Shown here one piece after another: positions 53,034 through 61,849 of a stretch of 64,000 nucleotides of DNA. Each line of letters starts with the position of its first letter. Within the stretch, counting starts at the first letter, position 1. The DNA is from Sphingobium estronivorans (GTDB lineage: Bacteria; Pseudomonadota; Alphaproteobacteria; Sphingomonadales; Sphingomonadaceae), in contig NZ_LFCT01000028.1 of NCBI RefSeq assembly GCF_008692605.1, positions 18,950 through 82,949 on the forward strand, given 5' to 3'. The position numbers were made by a program, and so were the translations under genes. The notes beneath the pieces are model-generated. The model saw only the letters and a list, made by a program, of their open reading frames with translations, was not told the origin of the DNA and made no database searches.

Positions 53034-53615
53034 TTATTTGCCGGGCGCAGGAAGGAATTCCGGCGGAATGGGCGTGGCATCATATTTATTGGCTGTTCTT
53101 TTCTGGTAGCGCCAACCCGAAGGCGTTCTGACGATATCGTCTTCATACAAGGCGTAGCCAAGGATCGACACGGCGTTATTTCTGGTCAAATCAATCGTCC
53201 CGTACATGACGGGCGTGCGCGCCCGGATGTGATCGGGTCCAACCTTTACCATGATCGGGTTACCCAGATTATGGATGCTGATCCTTTCCATGCCGTTCCT
53301 GCTCCTCGCCTGATTGGTGAAATCAGCAAGAGCTTTGCGGCCTTTGACAATTATCCAGGGCGATTCCGGAGTTTTTCCCGGAAATTTCAACTCTCCATCC
53401 TCGGTGTAGAGAGAGCTATATGCCTCCGCATTGCCGTTATCGAAATACTGGCCGTATCTTGCCATGAGATCGAGAACAGCGAATCGTTCCTCAATACTGA
53501 TTTCATCCATTTCCCGGGCATGCGGCGCGGCATCGTGCGAGGAAGCGGAGCCGGGCACTGCCATGATCAGCGCCGAAACCGCCACGGAATGGAAAATCGC
53601 TAAATTGATTCGCAC
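53034..53615 (-). CDS. Exported SnoaL/NTF2-like protein
   Basis: 193 aa, GTG start at 53615 with AAAGGGAG upstream. A signal peptide (LAIFHSVAVSALIMAVPGSASS) precedes an NTF2-like domain with Tyr54-x4-Asp59 (RYGQYFD) and His115, the same catalytic pattern as the two cytoplasmic SnoaL-like proteins of this window. A periplasmic location is unusual for this family. Its base composition is more AT-rich than that of the steroid operons. It lies downstream of a TonB receptor on the same strand, separated by a hairpin. Confidence 0.78.
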   Translation of the reverse strand: MRINLAIFHSVAVSALIMAVPGSASSHDAAPHAREMDEISIEERFAVLDLMARYGQYFDNGNAEAYSSLYTEDGELKFPGKTPESPWIIVKGRKALADFTNQARSRNGMERISIHNLGNPIMVKVGPDHIRARTPVMYGTIDLTRNNAVSILGYALYEDDIVRTPSGWRYQKRTANKYDATPIPPEFLPAPGK

Positions 53616-53775
53616 GAACTATCTCCCTTTCTGCCCAGTATCTCGCAAGAATTTTTCCGCCGGGAACGCCACGCATATCGCAAATGGAACATGATCGAAA
53701 ATCACACCGTCAATGGCGGTAGAGCAGATAGGCCGGTCCATCATCCTAACACGACATATGAACGTGTGGAACGAC

Positions 53776-53804
53776 TAGCGGCGGGCATATTCTGCCCGCC
53801 GCTA
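53776..53804. terminator. Strong hairpin downstream of the TonB receptor
   Basis: TAGCGGCGGGCA (53776-53787) and TGCCCGCCGCTA (53793-53804) form a perfect 12-bp stem with a 5-nt loop, about 70 nt past the receptor stop. On the plus strand it is followed by AT-rich sequence ending ATTATTTTATTATG. It separates the receptor from the SnoaL-like gene. Confidence 0.75.
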
Positions 53805-53872
53805 CCGCAATATTATTTTATTATGTTAGCTCCGCGGCTCAGATCATGAACCGGAAATGCCCGTCATTTCGT

Positions 53873-56431
53873 TCAGCTTCCGAAATTATACCGCAGACGC
53901 AGACCGTACATCCGAGGTTCGCCGAAGATTTGGCCCTGGTTACCGATCGAATTATATACGCCACTGTTCGACAGCGTATATTTCTTGTTCTGCAGATTGG
54001 TGCCGAACACGCTGACGTCAAGACCGCTTTGCAGAGCGTTCTTCCAGTCCAGCGAGGCTGACAACAAGCCATAGGCGGCCAGGTCGCTGCCCGGTTCCCA
54101 CGTCCGGCTGCCGTCGACGAACTTCTCCAGCGCGGGGCCGGATTGGTGCCGCGCATCGGTCCAGGCATAGCTCATGAAGATGCTGATCTCACCGATATTT
54201 TCCGTGGTCGGCACCGAAAGGCGACCGTAGACCGAGTAGATATACGGGGCAAAATACTGCATCGGAATGCAGGTGAGATCCGGCGTCCTGGTCATCAGAT
54301 AATTGTTCGCCGCCGTCGAATTGCAATCCCAGATCGGCGTGGCCGAATTAAATCGGAACGACTTGTAATGTGCGTCGGTGTAGCTGAAATTGCCGCCGAT
54401 CTCGAGTTGATCGATCGGCTTGAACATCGCTTCCATTTCGACGCCGCGGATCCGCGCGGAGGCTTCGCTCACCGTGGCCGCGCCGCTGGAGTTGGTCGTC
54501 GGATTGAAATCCCCAATGCCGCGCTGGATCTTGCTGTAATTCATCGTGTAGCCATTGACGTTCAGGCGCACCGGGCGGCCAGCCACATGGAAGTCCGACT
54601 TGAAGCCCGCTTCCCAGTCGGTGACATATTCGGGACCGAAGGTCGCATATTGCGCATTGACCGCGAAGGCGTTGAAGCCGCCCGCTTTATAGCCGCGCGT
54701 CACCTTGCCATACACCAGCAGGTTGTCGATCGGACGATAGTCAAGACCGATCGTCCAGTTCGGCGCCTTGCTCTTCAGATGGCCTTCGTAGCGGCAGCCC
54801 TGATCGGGGGCTTGGGCAAGGGTGGCATCCGACGTCAGATTGTTGGCATTCGCCCGCGAAACGGTCCTGCCGTTGAACAGGCAGCGCACATTGTCCGGCC
54901 CGGTGCCCGAATAAAGGGCTGGGTTATAGCTGGTTACCCTGCCGTCGATCTTATCCCAGGTGTAGCGATAGCCGCCGGTCAGGCGCAGGCGATCAAGAGC
55001 CGACGTCAGCGCACCGAAATCAAAGGTGGCCTGGGCGAACAGGGCCTTGGATTCGTTGGTGACCGCCGATTGCCGGAAGCCCGCGGCCCGCAAGGCGCCC
55101 GCCTCGCCCGGAAGCCCGCTCAATGTGGTGAAATAATCACCCATCTCGCCTGCGGGCTTCTGCTTGGAATAGAAGCCGCCGAGCGTATAGGTCAGCTTCT
55201 TGTCCAACGCCTCGCCCTGGAATTGCAGTTCCTCGGTGAACAGTTCGTAATAATCCTTGGGCGCGGTGCGGCTGAGGCTCGTAACGCCGGTATTGTTGAT
55301 ATTGGCGAGCGAGCCGTCCTGATCGGACGCGTAGAAAGACTTGAGCGAGGCGTAGCTGATGATGTTACGCAGCTTCAGCCCTTCGGTCAGTTCGACGTCG
55401 GTGTTGTTGCTGACGCCCCAGGTTTCGAGCTTGGCGAAATCGTCCATGCCATGGGCGACCTTGCGGATGCCGCGGGCCTGCTGGTCGCTGATCAGCTTCT
55501 TCAAAGCGGTGCAGTTGGCATCCGGGCTTGCCTGGGTGCCGCAGAAATTGAGGGCACCGGTGGCATTGTTGGGGCTGGTGGTGAAGCCCAGCAGCCGGGG
55601 ATAGTTGAAGCTGATCGGCACGATGCCGGTGCCGTTGTTCTTGGAATAGCCGTAATAGCCCATGGTGTAGTTGGTGATGCCTTCGACCGGTTCGAACTCG
55701 ACACCGATGCGGCCCATGCGCCAATGCTGGTCGTCGCGATCCTTGTTCCAGTTGATGTCCTGGGTAAAGCCGTCGCGGTCACGCGACGCGCCGACCAGGC
55801 GGACCCGCAGCTTGTCGTTCACCGGCACGTTCAGCACCGCCTCGAACTCGGTCATGTTGTAATTGCCGAAGCCGCCGGACAGATGGCCCTCCAGCCGATC
55901 GGTCGGTCGTGCCGCGGTCAGCAGGATCGCGCCGCCGGTGGTGTTGCGGCCGAACAGCGTGCCCTGCGCGCCCGAGAGGACCTGAACATTCTGAAGATCG
56001 ACGAAATTGCCCGGGCCGCCCTGCTGGCTGAGCGTGTAGGCGATCGGCAGCGGCACTTCGTTCAGGTAGATGACGACGCCCGGCGACCCCTGAAACGAAG
56101 CGCCCTGGCCGCGAATCGAAGGTGACATGACGTCGCGCGAAGACTGGCCGTTCGGCTGAATGGTCAGCGAGGGGACCTGGTTTTGCAGGCCCTGCACGCT
56201 CGTCACGTCGCGTTCGCGGAGACCGGCGGACGAAAGCGCCGTGATAGCGATGGGCACATCCTGCGAGCGTTCTTCACGACGTTGAGCGGTGACGACGATC
56301 TCGGCCAGGCTAGCGCCTGATCCGCTCTGCGCGGCGGTTTCCTGCGCCATCGCGTTTGAAGAACTCAAAGCCGTCAGGGCGCTGCCCGTCAGAAGCAGGG
56401 CGCGAATAATTGGCTTGGTATAAATTTCCAT
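53873..56431 (-). CDS. TonB-dependent receptor with Cys pairs in its loops
   Basis: 852 aa. A signal peptide ends near SNAMAQ, then a TonB box region (LAEIVVTAQRREE), a plug with VLSGAQGTLFGRNTTGGAI, and a barrel ending YGLRLRYNFGS. Cysteines occur in three pairs in predicted loops (FCGTQASPDANC; RCLFNG with QGCRYEG; WDCNST with LTCIP), suggesting disulfide-stabilised external loops. GGGGAGAAAT precedes the ATG. It lies between the SnoaL-like gene and the DUF1214/sulfatase pair, so uptake of a sulfated or related substrate is the likely role. Confidence 0.93.
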   Translation of the reverse strand: MEIYTKPIIRALLLTGSALTALSSSNAMAQETAAQSGSGASLAEIVVTAQRREERSQDVPIAITALSSAGLRERDVTSVQGLQNQVPSLTIQPNGQSSRDVMSPSIRGQGASFQGSPGVVIYLNEVPLPIAYTLSQQGGPGNFVDLQNVQVLSGAQGTLFGRNTTGGAILLTAARPTDRLEGHLSGGFGNYNMTEFEAVLNVPVNDKLRVRLVGASRDRDGFTQDINWNKDRDDQHWRMGRIGVEFEPVEGITNYTMGYYGYSKNNGTGIVPISFNYPRLLGFTTSPNNATGALNFCGTQASPDANCTALKKLISDQQARGIRKVAHGMDDFAKLETWGVSNNTDVELTEGLKLRNIISYASLKSFYASDQDGSLANINNTGVTSLSRTAPKDYYELFTEELQFQGEALDKKLTYTLGGFYSKQKPAGEMGDYFTTLSGLPGEAGALRAAGFRQSAVTNESKALFAQATFDFGALTSALDRLRLTGGYRYTWDKIDGRVTSYNPALYSGTGPDNVRCLFNGRTVSRANANNLTSDATLAQAPDQGCRYEGHLKSKAPNWTIGLDYRPIDNLLVYGKVTRGYKAGGFNAFAVNAQYATFGPEYVTDWEAGFKSDFHVAGRPVRLNVNGYTMNYSKIQRGIGDFNPTTNSSGAATVSEASARIRGVEMEAMFKPIDQLEIGGNFSYTDAHYKSFRFNSATPIWDCNSTAANNYLMTRTPDLTCIPMQYFAPYIYSVYGRLSVPTTENIGEISIFMSYAWTDARHQSGPALEKFVDGSRTWEPGSDLAAYGLLSASLDWKNALQSGLDVSVFGTNLQNKKYTLSNSGVYNSIGNQGQIFGEPRMYGLRLRYNFGS

Positions 56432-56671
56432 ATTTCTCCCCTTTTATTATAAATAATTCACGCGTTCCTATCGTTATCTTTAGCAAGATCGGACGCATGA
56501 ACAATTTTAATATTTATTATTATTATGTATAACCAGGCCGATTACATAGACCGATCACCGACCGGCCATGCAATTGAAGCCAAGCAATGCACTGTCAGAT
56601 TATATTTCCGGTTGCTAAACTTGCCGATCAATGCCCTTCCCCGATACACGGCTCCAGCACGATTGTCCAGC
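56432..56671 (-). promoter_or_regulatory. AT-rich promoter region of the TonB receptor
   Basis: The 240 bp between the receptor start and the DUF1214 gene are markedly AT-rich, with runs of TTATTATTATTAT around 56515 and ATTATAAATAATT near 56446, unlike the rest of the window. The receptor promoter probably lies here. No clear palindrome was found. Confidence 0.5.
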
Positions 56672-57952
56672 TTACCATAATATGCGCTGTAAAAAATTGG
56701 CCCTTCGGCTACGCAATTGACGGTCACGTTCCGGGGCGCTTATATGGGGCGTATCCTTCGGCAGATAGCGGGACAGATCCGACAGCCGGACCTTGGTCAA
56801 ACTGGGCATCGGCTGAGCATTGCAATCGGTCCAGCGCCCCTGGACCACGCCGGTGGGATAGCCGGCCGTGTCCAGCCAGTTCGGCACCCCGGGGTCGCGG
56901 GCCGAAATGACGATGCGTAGCATACCATCACTATCGATTCGCGATTGCGTATCGTTCAGACTGCTCTGATTATTCACCCAATCGGTGGTTTCAAACAGGT
57001 CATTCGTCAGGATCGTGGAGTAATAGCCGCATTTTGAGGGCACCTTCGCCTCAAGAATAAGGGCTTCATCATCGTTCAATTCATAAACACCATGATAGTA
57101 AAACTGACCGAAAAGACCGCCCATATTCGACGTCACGTCAAATATCTTGAGTTTGTTGACAAAGCCTTCCTTGCGCAATTCCCCTGGAATCCCGACCAGG
57201 AAGAGGGCGGTGTTGGCCGTCTGACGGCCCAATGCATCCAGCCGCTTTCGCAAGGATGCCACGCTTTCGCGCGGGCGCAGGGTCGATCTGTCCAGTCGCT
57301 CGATGGACAGGGTGGGATCGCGTTCTTTCCCCCAATCGGCCGACACCTGCCGGATCACGAAGCTGTTGGCCTGCGGTTCGAGCTTCCACCAGCTTCCCTG
57401 ATAGTCTTGCGGCTTGGTCGGGCTGATCAGCACGTCAAATTTGCCTTGAGCGTCGACCGGCAAGGCATTGAAATCTCCGTAGGCGAGCGGAACCACCTTC
57501 TCCTTGCCGTCAGGCCCGGTCCGCGACAATTGCCCCAGCTTGAAAATGCGCAACGAACCGCGTGTCCCGCGCAACCGATAGCTGGCCGTGGGGTCGACCG
57601 GCGTTTCCTTGTAGATCGTGTCGGAATTGGGCTGATAGACATTCAGCGTCTGGTTCAGGCTTGGCAGGAAAACAGGATTGTCGACATCGGCGCTGATCGC
57701 CTCCAGCGAGCGCGCGGCCAGCGCCTCCAGCGCGAGACGCCCGACCTCCTGCTGAATCCGGGGGTCGCGCCGCTGATCCTCCGGCAATTTGGCAAGGATC
57801 ATCGCGGGGAGAGCCCGCAATTGCTCGACAAATTCATTCCATCCCGGCGTCGTAGCCTGCTCCGCCCCCGCTCCCTGCGCTATCGCCTCACCGCCCCACG
57901 CCGCCGTGGACGCAAGGGCGGCAAGCGCCCCGAGATATTTCCGCATCCTCAT
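56672..57952 (-). CDS. Exported DUF1214/DUF1254-like protein
   Basis: 426 aa. A signal peptide (RKYLGALAALASTAAWGGEAIAQ, read in part) precedes regions typical of DUF1254/DUF1214 proteins: an early NSDTIYKETPVDPTASYRL, and the late YYSTILTNDLFET, SLNDTQSRIDSDGMLRIVIS and NWLDTAGYPTGVVQGRW (each given as a short stretch). The molecular function of the family is not established. The ATG at 57952 overlaps the sulfatase stop (ATGA), so it is co-translated with that enzyme and probably acts with it in the periplasm. Confidence 0.78.
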   Translation of the reverse strand: MRMRKYLGALAALASTAAWGGEAIAQGAGAEQATTPGWNEFVEQLRALPAMILAKLPEDQRRDPRIQQEVGRLALEALAARSLEAISADVDNPVFLPSLNQTLNVYQPNSDTIYKETPVDPTASYRLRGTRGSLRIFKLGQLSRTGPDGKEKVVPLAYGDFNALPVDAQGKFDVLISPTKPQDYQGSWWKLEPQANSFVIRQVSADWGKERDPTLSIERLDRSTLRPRESVASLRKRLDALGRQTANTALFLVGIPGELRKEGFVNKLKIFDVTSNMGGLFGQFYYHGVYELNDDEALILEAKVPSKCGYYSTILTNDLFETTDWVNNQSSLNDTQSRIDSDGMLRIVISARDPGVPNWLDTAGYPTGVVQGRWTDCNAQPMPSLTKVRLSDLSRYLPKDTPHISAPERDRQLRSRRANFLQRILW

Positions 57953-60393
57953 TTCATTCCCCTATGTTGCGTTGACGTGTAAGCTGATGAATTTGCCTGT
58001 CCTGAGGCGTGATCGTCCGATGTCGTGACGACGATCTTGCGGATCGAGCCATTGAAACGCGGACTCCCAGCATAGTCGTCGGAAACCAGCGATCCCGTGT
58101 CGAAGCCGACATCGAATGTTTCCTGCGCCTCGTCGAAACCCGCCATCCGATCGACCTGGCGGCGGGCGACTTCCTTGCCGTCGACGCGGATGGAAAGCGT
58201 GCCGCCCGATGTGCTCCTATCGAAAACATAGTCGATGTGCGCCGCTCCGACTGCAAGGGCCTTGGGCGCTTCCAGCCGGAACTGATCGCGGGGCTGTTGC
58301 GAGGCGGCATGAACCGCCACCGGATGACCATCCTTCAGATAGAAGCTCCACCCGCCAAAATGCCCGCCCGACGCCACCAATACGCCATTGGCCGATCCCG
58401 CCGGGATATCCACGTCGGCCGCGACGGTGAAGGACCTGTCCCTCAGCGATGGCGCGGAGGAGTCCGGAATTTGGAGGTCCGGCCCCCAATAGGTGAGTTG
58501 GTTGCGGTCATTCCGATACGGATTTTTCCGCAGCCGGCTGAGCGAACTGTCATCGAGGGGGAAGACATTGTTGGCCATGGCCTCCTGCTGCCAAAGGCGC
58601 TGGAGCGATCGGAGCTTTTCGGGATAGCGGTCAGCGACATTGGTCGCCTGGGCAAAATCTTCGTCAATCTTGTACAGCTCCCACGGCCATTGGTTCACGT
58701 CCAGCGAGGATGGCTTGCTCACCCAGGGCAGGCGCTGCGGCGTCGTTCCGGCCAGCCAGCCGTCATGATAGATGGCGCGCGTGCCCATCATCTCGAAATA
58801 GCGCGTATGGCGCTGGTCCGGCGCCTTTGCGTCGTTGAAGCTGTAGGCGAAGCTGATGCCGTCCATGCGCTGCTGTGGCACGCCGTTCACCGATGTCGGC
58901 GCCGGGATGCGCGCCGCCTCCAGAACGGTCGGCATGATATCGGTAATATCATGGAATTGGGTGCGAATGCCCCTCTGCCGGATGTGGCCCGGCCATGACA
59001 CCACCATCGGGTTCCGCGTGCCACCGAGATGGGAGGATACCCCCTTCATCCACGGAAAAGGCGCGTCGAGCGCCCAGGTCCATCCGACCGGAAAATGGCC
59101 GGAACTTTTCTCGCTGCCCAGGACGTCCAGTTGGGAAAGGCGCCACGCCGTGTCCTCACGGGCTCGATCGACGATCGTCGCCCCCGAATTGGTGCTTCCG
59201 GCAAGGCCCCCTTCCGGGCTCGCGCCATTATCGCCTTCGACAAAGATGACGAGCGTGTTGTCGGCCTGCCCCATGCGTTCGATTTCGTCGAGCATCCGGC
59301 CGATCTGCATGTCGTGATACGCGACCATCGCCGCATAGACTTCCATCATCCGGGCCGCGACCTTATGGTCATCCTCGGACAGCGTATCCCAGGCCGGAAG
59401 CCCTTCGGGGCGCGGCGTGACCGCTGTGTTCGCGGGGATCAGGCCCTGCGCCTTCTGCCGGGCGACGGTCTGCGCGCGCAGCACATCCCATCCCGCGTCG
59501 AATTGGCCCCGGAATTTTTCGATCCACGGCTTGGGCGCCTGATGGGGAGAATGGGCCGTGCCGGGGGCATAATAAAGGAAGAACGGCTTGTCGGGCGCCG
59601 ACGCCTTCTGCTCATGAATCCAGTGAATGGCGTCGTCCGCGAGGAAGCGGTCGAGGATCGAGTCCGGCTTGCCCTCGTCGGGGGGCGCGATGCGCTCCGT
59701 GCCGCGGACCAGCGCGGGATGCCACTGATTGGTGGAGCCGCCGACGAAGCCGTAGAAATGGTCGAAGCCAAGGCCCGTCGGCCAATGGTCGAAGGGCCCC
59801 GCCGCACTCTCCTCCCAGGACGGCACATTATGATGTTTTCCGACCATCGCGGTGCTGTAGCCATTCTGGCGCAGCACTTCGGCGATGGTGGCCGCGCTCC
59901 TGGGCATGATATTGTTATAGCCGGGATAGCCCGTCGCCAGATCGTTGACGACGCCGTTGCCGACCGCATGCTGGTTGCGCCCCGTCAGCAGGGCGGCACG
60001 GGTCGGCGAACAGAGGGACGTCGTGTGGAAGCGGTTGTAGATCAGGCCCTTCGACGCGAGGCGGTCGAGATTGGGAGTCGGGACGGGGCCGCCAAAAGTG
60101 CTCGCCACGCCAAAACCGACATCGTCGGTCATGATGACAACGACATTGGGCGCGCCGGCGGGCGCGGTCACCCGGGCGGGAAAGGACGGAACCGACGCGG
60201 CAACGGAGGAGCCGATCTTGCCGTCGAACGGGGCGGGCCTGATCGGCAGAACGCGTCTGTCGAGAGCCTCCGCCGCCTGACCCGCCGTGACAGGTATCGT
60301 GCCCAGCATCGTCAGGGCAAAGCCCGCCGCCATGGCCAGCGAAGATACCCCCCCACCCGTCCTGGAGAAAAATGTGATCGAGGCCCCACGCAT
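57949..60393 (-). CDS. Exported arylsulfatase, paralogue of the 50.4-kb sulfatase
   Basis: 814 aa from the ATG at 60393 (GGGAGAAG upstream). Signal/anchor SSLAMAAGFALTMLGTIPV, metal residues in IMTDDVGFG, and the formylglycine motif Cys128-Ser-Pro-Thr-Arg132. It shares long near-identical stretches with the other sulfatase (for example FLADDAIHWIHEQKASAPDK), including the C-terminal beta domain. Opposite orientation argues for an old inverted duplication or separate acquisition. It is coupled to the DUF1214-like gene. Confidence 0.92.
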   Translation of the reverse strand: MRGASITFFSRTGGGVSSLAMAAGFALTMLGTIPVTAGQAAEALDRRVLPIRPAPFDGKIGSSVAASVPSFPARVTAPAGAPNVVVIMTDDVGFGVASTFGGPVPTPNLDRLASKGLIYNRFHTTSLCSPTRAALLTGRNQHAVGNGVVNDLATGYPGYNNIMPRSAATIAEVLRQNGYSTAMVGKHHNVPSWEESAAGPFDHWPTGLGFDHFYGFVGGSTNQWHPALVRGTERIAPPDEGKPDSILDRFLADDAIHWIHEQKASAPDKPFFLYYAPGTAHSPHQAPKPWIEKFRGQFDAGWDVLRAQTVARQKAQGLIPANTAVTPRPEGLPAWDTLSEDDHKVAARMMEVYAAMVAYHDMQIGRMLDEIERMGQADNTLVIFVEGDNGASPEGGLAGSTNSGATIVDRAREDTAWRLSQLDVLGSEKSSGHFPVGWTWALDAPFPWMKGVSSHLGGTRNPMVVSWPGHIRQRGIRTQFHDITDIMPTVLEAARIPAPTSVNGVPQQRMDGISFAYSFNDAKAPDQRHTRYFEMMGTRAIYHDGWLAGTTPQRLPWVSKPSSLDVNQWPWELYKIDEDFAQATNVADRYPEKLRSLQRLWQQEAMANNVFPLDDSSLSRLRKNPYRNDRNQLTYWGPDLQIPDSSAPSLRDRSFTVAADVDIPAGSANGVLVASGGHFGGWSFYLKDGHPVAVHAASQQPRDQFRLEAPKALAVGAAHIDYVFDRSTSGGTLSIRVDGKEVARRQVDRMAGFDEAQETFDVGFDTGSLVSDDYAGSPRFNGSIRKIVVTTSDDHASGQANSSAYTSTQHRGMK

Positions 60394-60424
60394 GCCACTT
60401 CTCCCAACGACAATTTCATGTTGG

Positions 60425-60457
60425 AACAGCCGGACCGATGGCATCGGTCCGGCTGTT
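60425..60457. terminator. Long palindromic terminator between the dehydratase-like gene and the sulfatase
   Basis: AACAGCCGGACCGATG (60425-60440) is the inverse of CATCGGTCCGGCTGTT (60442-60457), a near-perfect 16-bp stem. Read on the plus strand it is followed by ACGGTTTTTC. It lies between the stop of the leftward aminotransferase-fold gene (60504) and the start of the leftward sulfatase (60393), so it probably separates the two transcripts. Confidence 0.75.
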
Positions 60458-60503
60458 ACGGTTTTTCATTTCCCAGTCTTTTCAGATGAGTAATCCGTGC
60501 CTT

Positions 60504-61736
60504 TCACGCCGCCTTCTTCGCTTTCTGTTGCGCGATGAAATCCTCCAGCGTCTGGTAGAGATAGGCGTTGTCTTCCTCCGTCATGGTCGGGTGGCAGGGC
60601 AGCATCAGCCCCTGTTCCATAATCTGATCGGCCACCGGATACCCGCCTGGGTCGGTTCGGCACTCAACGCCCTTCATCATCGGATGACGCGTGATGTTGC
60701 CTGAAAAGATCACGCGCGTGAAAATCCCCGCTTCCTCCAGATGCACCTGCAATTCGCGCCGGCTCCAGCCGAGTTCGGGCCGCAACTGGACCGGATAGCA
60801 AATCCATGTCGTTTCCACGTCCGGCAGCAGCCGGGCCGGGATGAAAATGTCGGGATATTTATCAAGGAAGCGCCGGTGGCTCTGAAAATTGCGGTCGCGC
60901 AATTCCCAGAACATCGGCAGCTTGTTCAACTGTTCATGGCCGAAAGCGGCCCCCGCCTCATTGGGGATGACGCCGTAGGCGACGTCTTCGAAAATGAACA
61001 TGCCGTCATAGGGAATGCCGTCGAGATCCTCCAGAAAGCGGCCATCGCTGTCCTGTTGCCTGGTACCGTGGAGATATTTCTCCGAAGAGCGGCCCCAGGC
61101 ACGCGCCATCAGGCCCCAATCCCATAAAGCTTCGTCATCGACCGCGACCAGCCCGCCATTGCCGAGGCAAGTGATGATATGGAAGATCGAGAAGCTCGTC
61201 ACCGAAATATCCGCACGGGCGCCGGTCCTGGTTCCGCGCAACGTACCGCCGAGCGTGTCGCAACTGTCCTCGACCAGCTTCAGCCCGTACTTGTCCGCCA
61301 GCGCCCGGAGCGCGTCCCAGTCCGGCGTGCCGCCGACAAGGTTGGGGACCAGCATCGCCTTGGTCGCGGGCGTGATCATCCGTTCGATCCTGTCGATGTC
61401 GATCTGATAAGTGTCGAGCTCGACATCCACAAAGGCGGGCACATAACCGGCGTGCACGATCGAAGCGACGTCGGTGGAGAAGGTGAGCACCGGGGTGATG
61501 ACCTCCGATCCTTTGGGCAGGTTCAGCATCCGCATCGCCAGCATCAGCGCCGATGAACCGGAATTGACCATCACGCCATATTTATGCCCCATCACCTCCG
61601 CGCAGCGCTTCTCGAAACTCCGCACCTGCTCGCCGACGCTCATGCTGGTGCGCATGACGTTGGTCACCGCGTCAATCTCTTTCTGGTCGATCATTGCGCC
61701 GCCATATTGGATCTTGCGCGGGGGCATCCTCGTCAT
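60504..61736 (-). CDS. DegT/DnrJ/EryC1-fold PMP-dependent 3-dehydratase homologue (RfbH/ColD-like)
   Basis: 410 aa. The aspartate-aminotransferase fold of the DegT family is clear: NSGSSALMLAM (58-68), EDSCDTLGG (156-164, Asp to the cofactor ring) and GNITRHPMM. The motif that normally carries the cofactor lysine reads SFSIFHIIT, with His186 in place of Lys, as in RfbH (E1) and ColD 3-dehydratases. The iron-sulfur Cys cluster of RfbH is absent, which is the ColD condition. AAGGATGTGAGG precedes the ATG at 61736. A sugar or steroid-conjugate substrate cannot be decided. Confidence 0.82.
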   Translation of the reverse strand: MTRMPPRKIQYGGAMIDQKEIDAVTNVMRTSMSVGEQVRSFEKRCAEVMGHKYGVMVNSGSSALMLAMRMLNLPKGSEVITPVLTFSTDVASIVHAGYVPAFVDVELDTYQIDIDRIERMITPATKAMLVPNLVGGTPDWDALRALADKYGLKLVEDSCDTLGGTLRGTRTGARADISVTSFSIFHIITCLGNGGLVAVDDEALWDWGLMARAWGRSSEKYLHGTRQQDSDGRFLEDLDGIPYDGMFIFEDVAYGVIPNEAGAAFGHEQLNKLPMFWELRDRNFQSHRRFLDKYPDIFIPARLLPDVETTWICYPVQLRPELGWSRRELQVHLEEAGIFTRVIFSGNITRHPMMKGVECRTDPGGYPVADQIMEQGLMLPCHPTMTEEDNAYLYQTLEDFIAQQKAKKAA

Positions 61737-61849
61737 CCTCACATCCTTTTTGCACTGCTTATTCTGTCTGTCTTTGTTGGATAGTTTAGGCTGGACAGCG
61801 GGCGCCAGAATGGCAGAACAGATCAAAAGCATGGCGGATCGGCGCACCA

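Noticed and set aside
52906..53109. Small basic 67-codon ORF
   Set aside because: It starts inside the repeat hairpin and overlaps the end of the SnoaL-like gene; no homology character.
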